The position numbers were made by a program, and so were the translations under genes. From the NCBI RefSeq assembly GCF_041260155.1, contig NC_091947.1, positions 23,632,115-23,696,114 on the forward strand: DNA of 64,000 nt, written 5' to 3'. The number at the start of each line of letters is the position of its first letter. Positions within the stretch are counted from its first letter, which is position 1. The notes under the pieces are model-generated. The model made no database searches. It was given only the letters and a program-made list of their open reading frames with translations, and was not told where the DNA came from. The stretch comes from Ptychodera flava. Taxonomy: Eukaryota > Hemichordata > Enteropneusta > Ptychoderidae. Below are positions 1 to 12,700 of this stretch, one piece after another.

Positions 1-744
1 CAAGGGCTTTGTCCACGTCTGTACACCTCACGGGATAGCCGAGTATAGGGGGCCTAACATCTAGGCCTACCTCTCAGTATTGCTACGCCTCCGATTGACA
101 GCACACATGTTGGTTGGTTTTTGTTTCTCCGATTTCACTTCCGTGCTATGTTGTGCCGATTACAGTCATGCGCCATTGGCATTGTTTGTATGTTAGATAT
201 GTAAAAGTTGATCGATTGGCACAGGATATCATGTCATTATTTCCTGGAACTTTCACTATTCTACCGTTGAGGTCGCTATGATGTGACCTTGGGTAACTAC
301 CAACGTACATTTCTGCATTGTTGTGTTGAGCAGGTAAACATCACCGGAATTCCCCACTTTAGTTACCTCGTTTCCCCAAGGCGTATCAATCGCAGTCTCC
401 TTAACATTCGCAAAGTTGCTATGGGGTTTAGGTTAGTCTTGTTGACGCATGGGGATAGAACCGTCTTACATGAACACTACGTATACGAACGCCCATAGCC
501 ATACTGATAAATCTTCTACTTCCTGCTTACGCCACACACTTTCCTTTATTTTTTTTTTTTTTGTATTTTTGGTTGCTTGTTATTTTGGTCACTATCGTTT
601 GTGGTTTACGCGCCGAACGCCCAATTGACGTGTGTATTTTTAAGAAGTCAGTCGGACATTCACCGTGTATCTAACCACAAACGACTGTAACTTGGGTTGG
701 CTGATTTCAACTATGTTCGCTGAATTCTGTACTGCATTGCCTCT
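1..744. other. Intergenic, nothing recognised
   Basis: Mixed-composition sequence with a short T-run near 547-562. Open frames are short and show no family motif. It could include the flank or distal exons of a gene to the left, but nothing supports this. Confidence 0.4.
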
Positions 745-1110
745 TTGGCTCACTATCAAACAAACATTTCATTTTCACATAGACTTAGATTACCCTACGA
801 AAACTGCATTTTGAATATCGCCAGACTACTAAATAGGCCAGAATGGCCAATATCACACGGAGAGATACAAATAGAGACTCGTATGAATGTGAATGCAGCA
901 GATAGAAAATGCCCCATTTGTCAAGACCAACAAGGAGTGGGGGATGAAGTACATTTTCTGCTTACATGTAGATTTTAAAACACTACTCAGACATCAGGAA
1001 TCAGTTCGTCAATATGTTTCCAACAGGCTGACTCATTTCAAACTTTAGTGAACGTCTCGACAAGGACTTACATACAGACATCAAATAATTTAGGCAAATA
1101 CATTCACATA
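745..1110 (+). mobile_element. LINE C-terminal tail relic
   Basis: The frame from 745 ends in a Cys/His tail of the kind found at the C-terminus of many non-LTR retrotransposon polyproteins: ADRKCPICQ, then GDEVHFLLTC. The usual continuation (LKHYSDIRNQFVN) appears after a one-base frame change at the T/A run near 975-983, so the copy is broken. Only a few hundred bases of the 3' end remain, consistent with 5' truncation. The family cannot be named from this stretch. A second, differently worded tail relic lies at about 10300-10655 on the other strand. Confidence 0.6.
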
Positions 1111-1478
1111 GCTACGTAAAATGAGAGAACAAGTTGCAAAACAATACACAAATCCGCTCCCTTTACCAAAATATGAAACTTCACGTAATTATAGTTATTC
1201 ACATATGTATCAAATATTCACATATTTGCATACTTTCGTATACACATAAAGTTACTTACTTTTCTTGATGTCTACATTTTTGGGAAATGTCTTATAAGAG
1301 ACATTACCAAACATGTAGTTTATGAGACCTTTATTGTGATTTAAATTCGGGTTCCCTTAAGGGGATGACATTTCAATAAACGATTACATCATCAACAGTG
1401 CACATTTGCAGTCCTAGGAAACAGCATGGACGTCTAAGCGCTTCTACTACCATGGCACTGACCGCTGCTCCCGGGTGT
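1111..1478. other. Intergenic, nothing recognised
   Basis: AT-rich, no convincing reading frame. The last bases before 1479 form a small GC-rich palindrome-like junction (CTGCTCCCGGGTGTGGGAGC) next to the inverted-repeat element. Confidence 0.35.
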
Positions 1479-2800
1479 GGGAGCAACTTTAACTTCAATA
1501 AATGTTATAATCTCTATAAATATAACACCAATCTTATGAGTAATTGTTATAAAATACGGTAAGTTTTCACTCGGGTTCGAACTCACAATATACGGCAGCA
1601 CCCGTAATTGTTATATCGCCCATAAATGTAACAAAAATAAAACATGTAATAGAAACACTATCCAAAATTGTAATAAACGTTAACCATAAATGTGATAAAT
1701 AAAACACCAATAAATGTAATACTTATCAACCATAAATGTAACATAACTATATTGTCATCGCAATTGAAGAATTAGCCCTTACATATTTATCTATAAAGGG
1801 AAAGCAACTCCACACATCTTTCTGGTTGTTGCGTTTAGTGTATTTTGTAAGTGTATTTTACGTTTCGGGTTTTTTGTGTATAGAACTGATTAGTCACGGC
1901 GAGACACGGCTGTAATCCGCGTGTCAGTGCAGAGTCTACTCCCAGAGTGGAGAGATTCTATAAAAATATGATCCTTTAATGTTTCGAAATTTTGCCATAC
2001 TTTCTTCACCGGTCGCCTCAAATTCATTTTCAGTGGATAAAATGTTTGAAATAATAGATAAATTGTATAGTATGTTGTCCCACTTGAAGTTTGTGCTTTC
2101 ACTGGGGAAGCAAGAATGTGTCATTTTTGTTCATGATGGTGTTCAAGTTTGTGTTCATAATGAATATTCTCGTCAACATGTTTTGTATCGTACTTTTCTG
2201 TGATAAGGTTGTATTTTTCTCTGTTGTTTGTTCTGAGTCGTCTGTTGTAAACTTTGTGTGGTATCACTGGTTGTCAACGAGCTATTTTGGCGTTTCATAA
2301 CGTGATCATTAGTGTCTAGAACTTCTGTTCCACTTTCTTTATGTCTAACTGTTTGATTGGTAACTCGCTGTTTTCTGATAGTGTTCTCAAAGTATTCTAT
2401 TCTGTTTTTCGGAAAGGAAACCTAGTTTCAGGAAAGTATGCAATGATAACATTACACTAGTCTTATTAAAGTTTATTACTTACTCAGGGCATTGATAAAC
2501 AAATGATCACATATACAAGTTCAAGTTTATTATATTTATGGCTGAATTTTATTAAAATGGTTAATTTGGTTATTACATTAGTGATTCCGGGTTGTTACAT
2601 TAATGTTTATGGTTGAGTTTTATTACATTTATGGTTAATTTTTATTTATTACATTTGTGGTTTCGGTTATTACATTAATGGTTGACTGTTTTATCACATT
2701 TGTGGTTGATTTTACTACAATTGTGGTTAATATCACATTTATGGAGATTATTGCATTTAACGGAGTTTACTGCAATGTGAAATTAAAGTGCATTGCTCCC
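1479..2800. mobile_element. Non-autonomous inverted-repeat (foldback) DNA element
   Basis: The ends are inverted copies: GGGAGCAA at 1479 and TTGCTCCC ending at 2800. Similarity continues inward (CTTTAA, then ATAATCTC with ATAA). Each side then carries an array of a short AT-rich word: about 1495-1745 reads CATAAATGTAATA-like units, and about 2520-2760 reads their reverse complement (TATTACATTTATGG). The middle (about 1790-2480) is unique sequence with only short frames and no transposase motif. This layout fits a MITE or foldback transposon of about 1.3 kb. No clear target-site duplication was found, so the superfamily is open. Confidence 0.65.
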
Positions 2801-2811
2801 TGATACGATAT

Positions 2812-2870
2812 ATAACAGCCATGTTAAAGTACCCAACTTCTAACAGCCATGTTAAAGTATCCAACTTCTC
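2812..2870. repeat. Short tandem duplication (2 units)
   Basis: Two adjacent copies of a unit of about 28 bp (TAACAGCCATGTTAAAGTA, then CCAACTTC) lie just outside the right end of the inverted-repeat element. Confidence 0.75.
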
Positions 2871-3409
2871 ACTTGTAAAGGGTATTCTGGCCACCGCATA
2901 GTGAGTGTGTCGATGAAACAAATTACCTGCAATTCTGTTTGATTTTGCAGAACGCGCCTCGGAAATTAAAGAGTTTAAACCTTTGCTCAAACTTTCCCCA
3001 AGAAAATTTCAACCATTCTTATTCCGAATCAAGAATAAAAACCAAAGGCTACAATTTTTTTGTACTACAGAAAAAATTTCCCTACATTGAAATTCAAGAT
3101 GGGCTCTATCCCTCCACGAAGAAAAACAAATAAATCTTTTTAGATTATAAAACTAACAAAGCGAAGAATTTCGTTGCTCCAAGAGCTCAAAATGAGCCCC
3201 ACTGTGAACATGCGGACGTAGACCTGAAAGGTTTGACGCATTCTGTCAAATGTCACTTTTTTAATGTAATATTAATATACATGTGTTTATTTGAAATATC
3301 ACAGATACAATAAAGATGTCATCAAAAGGAGATGTGTGGATTTTTTGCTTCTCCCTGTAGTGTGTGCCTTTGCACAAACCACGTCACTGTGAATATCTTT
3401 GGCATGGTA

Positions 3410-3781
3410 GTTGACGAATGTCCATGAATCTCGCGAGATAGAACGAGACAAGTAGTCAAACAATATGGCCGCCCCCATAACAGGTGTGCGTTGACATTGT
3501 ATTCTTGACAGCAAGCATCAGTTCACGTAAGTTTCCGCTTATCATGATACGTTAAAACGATGAATGTTCTCCACATGTATACTGAGTATTAAGAGCCGTT
3601 ATTGAGATCCTTATTCAGCATAAATACAATAAAATACAATATGATATGAGAAGCAGAACAGTTTGCCTCGTCGCGTCGCGCACTACAATTTGGTGAAAAA
3701 GTTGCAACCCCAGAGTTCCAAGTGAACTAAGGATCGAGTAATCATGCATAACCCGTAACAGCATACACGGTTACTGAAACG
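3410..3781 (+). promoter_or_regulatory. Probable DHX34 promoter / 5' UTR
   Basis: The palindrome TCTCGCGAGA lies at 3429-3438, about 345 bp upstream of the DHX34 start codon. This element is known from promoters of broadly expressed vertebrate genes, where it is bound by BANP. A YY1-like word (ATATGGCCGCC) follows at about 3465. An in-frame stop at 3749-3751 precedes the ATG at 3782, which supports that ATG as the first of the frame. The transcription start is not visible. Confidence 0.5.
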
Positions 3782-6700
3782 ATGTCAAGACATACTCATC
3801 GTGATTACAGCTCAAGCCATGGGCATAAACGACGAGGAGACTTTTCGACCGAAAGAGGTTTCGACGGAGACGCCTCGAATGAAGAGCGCCCTCGCGGACA
3901 CAATCGCCGTCAAGAAAGAAGTCTATCACCAAGGAGGACTACTGCCAAGGATGGGAAACGCCAAGGAGAGCATGAACACATCGATCACCGCAAGAGTAAG
4001 GATTCAAGCTCTTCTCACAAAAAGAGCAAACACAGAGATCGTGAAAGAAAGAGTAAATCGAAACGCAGGAAAACCGGGGACAGTGAAACCGACAAGACAA
4101 GTCGAAAGCGCAGAAAGAGTGATGATACTGACAGAGATGTGACTTCGAAAGATCGCAGGGAATCAGAACCAGGCGTTCATCATAAAGCTACTGACACTGA
4201 CAGGAAAAAATATGGAAATGATGGAAGAGCGACAACATCAAGAAGCCCCAGAATCCCGGATGAAATTATCCATTCACACGCTGGCACAAGTGGCAGACAT
4301 GACAGTGCTCATGACACAGAGAGAAGACAGGCTGTTAAGTTTTGGGATGTTGAGTGGATTGAATGGCAAAAACACCAGGCAGAACTTGATGCAATCTTTT
4401 TCAGAGACCGTGATTTCATAAAGAGGTTTGTGATTGGCAGACTTTGTGAAAACATTCTATTGGTGCATTACACTGATTATTCAGTATTACATCATACCAG
4501 TATATTGATGGCACAAATATAGTGATCTGATCTGATCAGACATGAAAGTAACGATGCTTTATTCACAATACAGCACAATTGGAACACAGATGAACTCTCA
4601 GCTAGAAAAAATTCCCCATTTTTTTCAACATTTAACACCAATACTTCAATATACTGTTATGACAGTAGACAGCATCTCACCGCATTTTAAAAAGTTCACT
4701 GTATGCACTTCCTATGGCTCATAATATGTGTCTTGAACTGGTAATAATCTTATGGTATACCCATTGCTAGTTGTAGTTCACTGGTCAAATATGTAGCACT
4801 TTGAATTGAACTCAACTCATATCTTTCTTGCATAGTGTATGCAGCGTGAGAATACAAAACACAGTATCATAAATGATATCTTAGATAATTCTAGAACCAT
4901 GAATAATCAAAACTGTGTACTAAACAAGCAGTTGTGCTGACTGTTTTATATAAAAAAATGTTTCAAAAACTTACTAGGATTACAGAGTTTTCTTTAGGAC
5001 ACACAATTGCAGGAATGCCCCCTATCTAATCAGAAATCCTCTTTAAAATGATCACTAGTACACAGCATATTGTGACCTTTCTTTAATGAAGTTTGAAATT
5101 ATGATTTACACAGAGTATTTAAAGTAGCATTCCACTTAATGATTACAGTCTATGACGTAACATCATACAGTTGATGTAATCCACTATCTGTAGCCACAGT
5201 AAAGTCATACAAGCTTCCTATCTGCAGAAGGATGTGATACAGCTGAAAGATTGTTAACTAGAGTTTGCCTCCAGATTACAAAACTCTGTTGGAACTGAAA
5301 TAGTGTGAATGATTTGTGTATAGGCTTCTGAATTACTCAACATTACCTTGATTGAAAAAACTAAGAAACAGGAATGTCTTTATTTATATTTGACTAATGC
5401 TATTACCTTAATTTGATTATATTGTGAAAACATCTTAATTTGCATAAGTTAAATTTGAATAATTATCATTCCCCCTGAATCAGAACCAAATTCCCCTTCA
5501 ATTCTCAAGCAGAGGGTGCTATTCCCCATTTTAGAGAAACCTTGAGAAAACACTGAGATTACGTGACACCGAGGAAGGCAAACATAACACTTTAAAAGAT
5601 TATGAAACACTTTAAAGTTTGCCCTTTTTTTTCCGTTACTCAAACACAAACACAAATTATCTATATATTAAAATAAGTCTGCATAAAATTACATGCACAA
5701 TATTATTATTTCACTGTAGAGGGACAAAAGACTATGAAGATTTTTGGGCATTCTTCAAGAAATATCAAGCATTCCAAAGCAGAAAGCAGGCATCAACTGA
5801 AGGTGAGAATTTTCAACGTAAAATCTATGTAAGTATCCACAAATGCTATATGCAGATTACTGTCATAGGACAAGTGATCAGATATGCAGATTAGCAGAAA
5901 CAGGCAATGGTTATTAGAGAAAAAATATTGGAATCAACCTTGTCATCGGTAGATAACATAATCAGATAATCTTGTTTAATGTAGTAAAAATTGTAATATA
6001 GTCCCGCTCTTTCTATGAATAATGAGTTACACATAGAAAGTAGAGAAACACACATACTGTGTATGGTTCTACAACAGAAAGAAGAAGGTTCTTTTTCCTC
6101 TATTGCTCATTTCCACAGATATGTCCACGCACTGTATGTGGTTATATGGGTGAATTCAGGTAACACTAGCTGTGTCATGGTCAGCCAATAGTGAAGACTC
6201 AACTCTATAGCTTCAGCCCAAGCTGAAGTTTTTACAATGTTGTAATGACAGTCTTACATGAAAGGGGTTCTCAATAGGAGTATTCGAGGGGTGTTTCATT
6301 CCTCTGTTTTCAAAACCAAAGAATATGCAAATTATGTATTGTACTTATGTAAATTTGTCAGTCCTCTGTATTTCCAATTGGTTGAGAACACTGTCAATTA
6401 CTAAGAGATAAACAAAAGGCTGTTAATATATTCTTTGTGTTTTAAAATTCACCAACTTTGACAAAATCAGGACATACAAACACAATTGTGACTGTAATCA
6501 TATTTTTCCTTCATTCAGGTCATCCTTCTAACATTGATGCCTCTGATCGATCCAGCAACAGATTGGGATTACCAAAGAACTATGACAAGAGATACAGAAT
6601 CAATGTTTCATTGAAATCAAAAGATTATGAACACTATTCAACACCGTATTCTGTGTCAGGAGAAAGAGGTAAACAAACCATTCATTGTCTCAATGTGATA

Positions 6701-9700
6701 TAATACCGGCAGGCCAAGTTTCTCTTGTGCTTACATGTTTCAGTGTGCATACTTTACAATTATTCATATTCACATGACTTACTCTAAAACACTTTGAATA
6801 AGCTGCATGCATTTTTGGTGTTTTCAGATTTTCACTTGTCTTTGATTTAGCTAAAGAGACATCCTAACTATACAGGGAAAAGTTAAAATGATCGGCACTC
6901 TAAATTTGTGAAATGACATACTTAGGTATTAAATTTCACTAAAAAAGGATACCATCTGTAAAACAGACATGTTTTATAGTAATTCATTTGCACTGGATCT
7001 AATCCTTTTCAGTTTGGCAATATTTGTCGAACATCTCTTTTTTCTTCATCATTAAAATCTCTTATAGTAGGAGAAATGTAAGATAAAAGTACCAGTAGTT
7101 ATCATAAGTGTAATTTTGATAATGCAGAAATAACAAGTAAATTGTCTGAGAAGGATGTCACATTCTACTCAGACTATTTATTGGCACTGAATAGATGACG
7201 TGATTTCTTAAATCAAATGGAACTTTTAGTGGATATCGTATTCTTTGATCTGAAAAGCCATTAAATATACAAAAAGAATATCCCACTTTTTAGTGCAGTA
7301 AAAGAAGTAATTTTATCTGACTGGTTAAGATGTGCTTACTTCCCTGAGCAAAAACAATTGTTGTTTGCTACGTTCTTTAACACTGATGTGTTTAATTCCC
7401 TGAGCAAACACGATTGTTTTATTGCTATGTTCTGCAACAATCTGATTGTATAATTGTAACAATATGAGCTGTTGCATGTAGATCACTTTCAATTTGCATA
7501 TTTTGACTAACTTTTACCATTTAGGCAAACATCTTTCAAAACATGATGCCAACATACATTTAGATTAACCTTCTGAAAACTAATTTTTCCCAACAAAATT
7601 TTAATGAAGCATTTTGCCAAGTTTTAAGCTTTTTTGGATTGTTTGATAATTTTAGACCAAAAGGACACAACTTATTATTGGCGACAATATTTGAACAAAA
7701 TTTTTGGAAAAATATGAAAAAATTGTCTGGAACTGAAAAATAATTGTATGCTTTATATTTTTTTAAAGGAGACAAAAATTGACTTTGGCAGTCAAAGGGT
7801 TAATGGAGAGAATCATCACATATTTTTGTTTCATTTGGGTTGGTTAGTACTGATAATTCTAAACTTTTGACAAAAGTCTAGAATGGTCAGTAAATTCTTT
7901 GAGTTCTAGGTTAAGCCATACCAATTATAAGTGAGTTCATTCCACTTCTTTTATCATATGCTGTACTGAGCATAAACCAAAGCCTGTGAATTTCATCTCT
8001 CTGTAATTTATTGACATAAAAAAATCATGCAATTTTCCCTTGGCAACCCTTTCACCACAATAGTTTAGCCCGAACCCATTGTTGTCAATGGTGAGTGAGG
8101 ACCTATCTGTATATACAGCATTGCACTGGAGCAAACAGGCCAGCCCTTTGAACTCTGACCCCTGTGACCTATGACATCATGTAGAGACTGACACCTGAAC
8201 AGCAAAGACGAATGTAAAGTTGGCGTCATCCTCATCCTCAGCCTCAGCCTCAGGTGACTTTTCTAGCTGATGCTGAAAATGACGCTACTAAGCGTCAGCT
8301 CAGCGTCCTATCCGAAGATTACAGAAGTTACGCTACCCTATGACGGATAAATGATAAAATTCGCCCATAACTTAAGAAAATAACAACTCCATTCTTTCTC
8401 AACTTTCTTTTGAATCGTTAAACTGGTTCGCAGGTAATATTTTATCGTTAGAATATCTCATACAGACTAGTTTTTTTGAAATGTTCGTAATTTTCAGTCC
8501 ATGGATCCGTGGATGTGTTTGTTGGTATCCTCTCAACTCTTGCGTTAAGATTTTCCAAAATTGGTGCAAAAAAGGTATACATGGTCCGAAATGTGTAAAA
8601 ATCGCCACCATGAGAGGCGATATGAAAACCCTAATTATTCAGAGGACATATAAAACAATTAACTGGTATAACTATGACTTGAGGTCTGAAAAAGTCAACA
8701 TATTAAACATACAACCTTAAGGGCTGAGAATATTGCCTTGTAACTACATCGTGAGAAACGGATATTAAGAGGAGTGGTTACTAAATATTACAAAATACAA
8801 ACCCCACTGTGTTTGATCAACATCTACAGTGATATGAAACTTGGAGCACATTTTTAAAGTCGTTTTTACACTTATCATTCCATCAGACGCATTCGGGAAT
8901 AATCGGATCTGACGCCGGTGAAGCTGACGCTGTAGCGTCATCCTCATCCTCATTTTCGTGTGACCCCTGAGGCTGAGGATGAGGATGAAGCCAGCTTTAC
9001 GTTCGTACAGCAAAGTGCGGCACATCATACTGTCTATGGACACACAAAGTTAAAAGTAAAAGACTTACTGCACTGTAACAACATTCATTTACAACAGAAT
9101 GGGCAAATAATTTAATAGGTTTCATTTCACATTAGATTTCCTGCCCTTTTGAGAAATACTTGTCATAATACAAAGAAATCATAGAATACAACATCTAAAA
9201 TTAGGCAAGTAAGTGTCATGTGTTTGAATCAATAGCACTGTGATGTTTCTACAAAAGTCTATTTATAACCATGTACATTCAAATACAATAGAATGTGGCT
9301 TTTCATAATCGCTTCTGGATAGAAAAGAGAGACAAAAATTGAATACATGTTAAAAAATATAGATATTTGTTTGTTGTTTATTTATTTATTTATTTATTTA
9401 TTTATTTGTTCGGAAATCCTACGGGATCAAGTTCCATTTACAGGTTCCTCAAAAGCTCAAAAGAAAACGGTTAAAAAACACTGAACAAGCAAGCAACAAA
9501 CAAAAAGTATTTACAAAGCTAAAATCAAGTGTAGGACACAGACAGTATACATATATAATGACACAAATTACCTCAAGTGCAAAGTGATTTATATCTGTTG
9601 CTTAAGTTTCATGCATCTACCAAAAGGAATCTGTAAACTTTGATAAGAAATTTGTTTGTGTTGTACCAGAGTTAAACATAATGTCTGGAAAGTATTTGTG

Positions 9701-12700
9701 TCCATGAAAGTCACAAGATTCTCATAATTGAGAATCTTGTGAATACTTTTACTCCCACTTCCTTGTACTGAGGTCAAATGTTTCCATAGAAAACAGTGGA
9801 TGTCCAGCAGTATTTTCTGGTGAAATGGTAACATCCTTATTGAATAAATATACCTGCCACTCTGCCAAAGAAATTCTCATGTTCTTAGCACTGTGCAAGT
9901 TACTGAACTGTAACAAAAATTGTGTGTTCCTTATTACCTTTTCTCTTGACATCAACAGATTATGACAAGCTTAGCAGAGAGAAAGTGTCTGAATTCCGCC
10001 GAGTTCTGCTCCACTATGTTGATTTCTGCCAAAAGCAGCAGGTAAAAGATTTTTGATGTTATGGCGCAGTAAACTTATATTTGTGTCTGGTCAAAAATTC
10101 CAGGAATTTCTACACTTCAGTCTCGTGGCTTTTTCAGTTCTAGCGTCCAGCTAAAAATGAACATACTATGACAGAACAGTTGTATAGATAAGGTCCTATC
10201 AGTAATCCTAGTTTTAGGACACATAGCTTTGCAGCATAGACAGTACTAACCTTGACATGCAAAATTTTGATTTGATTTATTTCACACAGTATATAATTGA
10301 TGATGATAATTTATTCAGTATCGTAGGCCACCGCCCTTTATACAATAGGTTGAAAAATAAATATACAGGCAAGTATAGTGGGGCTTAATGTGAAGGAACT
10401 ACAATGGAAATTGTACAGAGATAAACATGAAGAAAGTCAAGTTTTCTCTAAAAGGCTACCCCTTAGTTTGAAACTATAATAAATAAACTTTGCCAGGTTT
10501 AACATGGTATGAGTATTTTCCGATCTTAAAAGGCTAGAGTATTTCGTCAGTGATGGTTGATCATAAAAGAATGGTGAGAGGAATCTCTTCCTTAATTCCT
10601 TGTAAACTGGACAAATTAAACAGAAATGAAATTCACACAGTATATAGATAAGCAAACTATTTTGAAGCCCTGATAATGTTGTTTATGAGTCAGTGTATCT
10701 GTTCTTGTTTTGTTCAGTTCAACAAGCTGGCAAAGCTTCGCAGAGATCAGGCTAATTTACCCATCGCACAGTACAGAGAGAAGATTGTCAATGCAGTGAG
10801 AGCCCATCAGGTGGTTGTAGTTGCTGGAGATACCGGATGTGGGAAGTCTACACAGGTAATACAACAATCTGGTGCTGTAAGATTCAACTCTTTATATATA
10901 GTTCCACCCCATGGTGTCCGGACGATTCCACTGGTTGTTCCACAAGCAATACATGTGTAAAACTGATGAATGATCCTTATCCTAGATTACGCCAAATTTC
11001 AGATTTGCAGTGGTTAATTTCACGGTGCTGTATTGCTTCTTTTGTCGAGTTTTAAGTTTACAATTCAGACTCAAATTTCTACAATTCTTTTCTGATTTAT
11101 CACTTGGAGTGAGAAAAATTGAGAAAAATTGTCCCTCTTAGTTTTTCAAAAATTGTATTTTAACCTATTCAGAGATGGAAGCCATTTTGAATTTACAGTA
11201 TCGGTAATTGTTAGGTTATTCATTTCTCTAGAACCAAAATTTGCATGGTTACCCCTGATATTAGTCCCCGCGGACGAAGTCCGGCGGGGACTTATAGATT
11301 GGGTCCCGTCCGTGTGTCCGTCCGTCCGTCCGTCCGTCCGTCATCAACAGTTTCTCAGACACTGCCAAACCAATTTTGTTCAAACTTGGCACAAAGGCAT
11401 AGCACTATGACCTACAGATGCACATCGATTTATTTTGCGATACGATCCAATATGGCCGCCAGGCGGCCATTTTATTACAATATTTCATGTACGGAGCCAT
11501 AACTCAGACATGTTTCAACCGATTTTATTCAAAGTTGGTACAAGGACATTGACCAATGTCATATATATGCATGTGGATTTGTTTTGTGATATGATCCAAT
11601 ATGGCCGCCAGGCGGCCATTTTATTACGATTTTTTCATGTACAGAGCCATAACTCAGGCATGTTTCAACCGATTTTATTCAAAGTTGATACAAGGACAAT
11701 GACCAATGTCATACATATGCACATTGATTTGTTTTGTGATACGATCCAATATGGCCGCCAGGCGGCCATTTTGTTTCGATTTTTTCATGTACAGTGCCAT
11801 AACTCAGGCATATCTCAACCGATTTTATTCAAACTTGGTACAAGGACATTGACCTATGTCATATATATGCATGTGGATTTGTTTTGTGATACGATCCAAT
11901 ATGGTCACCAGGCGGCCATTTTATTACGATTTTTTCATGTACAGCACCATAACTCAGACATATTTCAACCGATTTTATTCAAAGTTGGTACAAGGACATT
12001 GACCAATGTCATATATATGCATGTGGATTTGTTTTGTGATATGATCCAATATGGCCGCCAGGCGGCCATTTTGTTATGATTTTTTCGTGTACAAAGCCAT
12101 AATTCAGGCATATCTCAACATTGAATTGTTTTGTGATACGATCCAATATGGCTGCCTTGTGGCCATTTTTTTTACGACTTTCCATGTCCTGAACAATAAC
12201 TCAGACATGTATCAAGCAAATTTATTCAAAGTTGGTACAAGGACATGACTTATAGTATACATAAGTACATTGATTTGTTTCTCGATATGGTCTGATATGG
12301 CCACATGGTAGCAATTTTGTTATGGTTTTTTTCATGTCGAGAGCCATAACTCTAGCAAGTCTCAACTGATTTTATTCAAAGTTTGTACCTGGACATTGAC
12401 TTATGTAATACATATACGTGTTGATTTTTTAAACAGTAAGATCAAATATCACTGCGTGGCGGCAAATTTGTTACGATTTTCTCATGTACTGAGCCATAAC
12501 TCAGACATACCGGTATTTCCACCAGTATCATTCAAAGTTGGTACAAGGACATTGACCTATTTCATACATGCTCGTCAGTTGTTTCACGTCATGTAGCAGT
12601 ATCATGTCAATTATTGAAGTTTCATAATTAGGTTGATATGCAGAAATACTGCATCAAATTTCATGAAACTTTGTACAGATGTTAAGCTCACATTGCTTTA

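Noticed and set aside
11435-12079. 214-codon open frame
   Set aside because: It runs through four ~150-bp tandem units; the unit length is a multiple of three, so the frame repeats itself and has no independent coding evidence.
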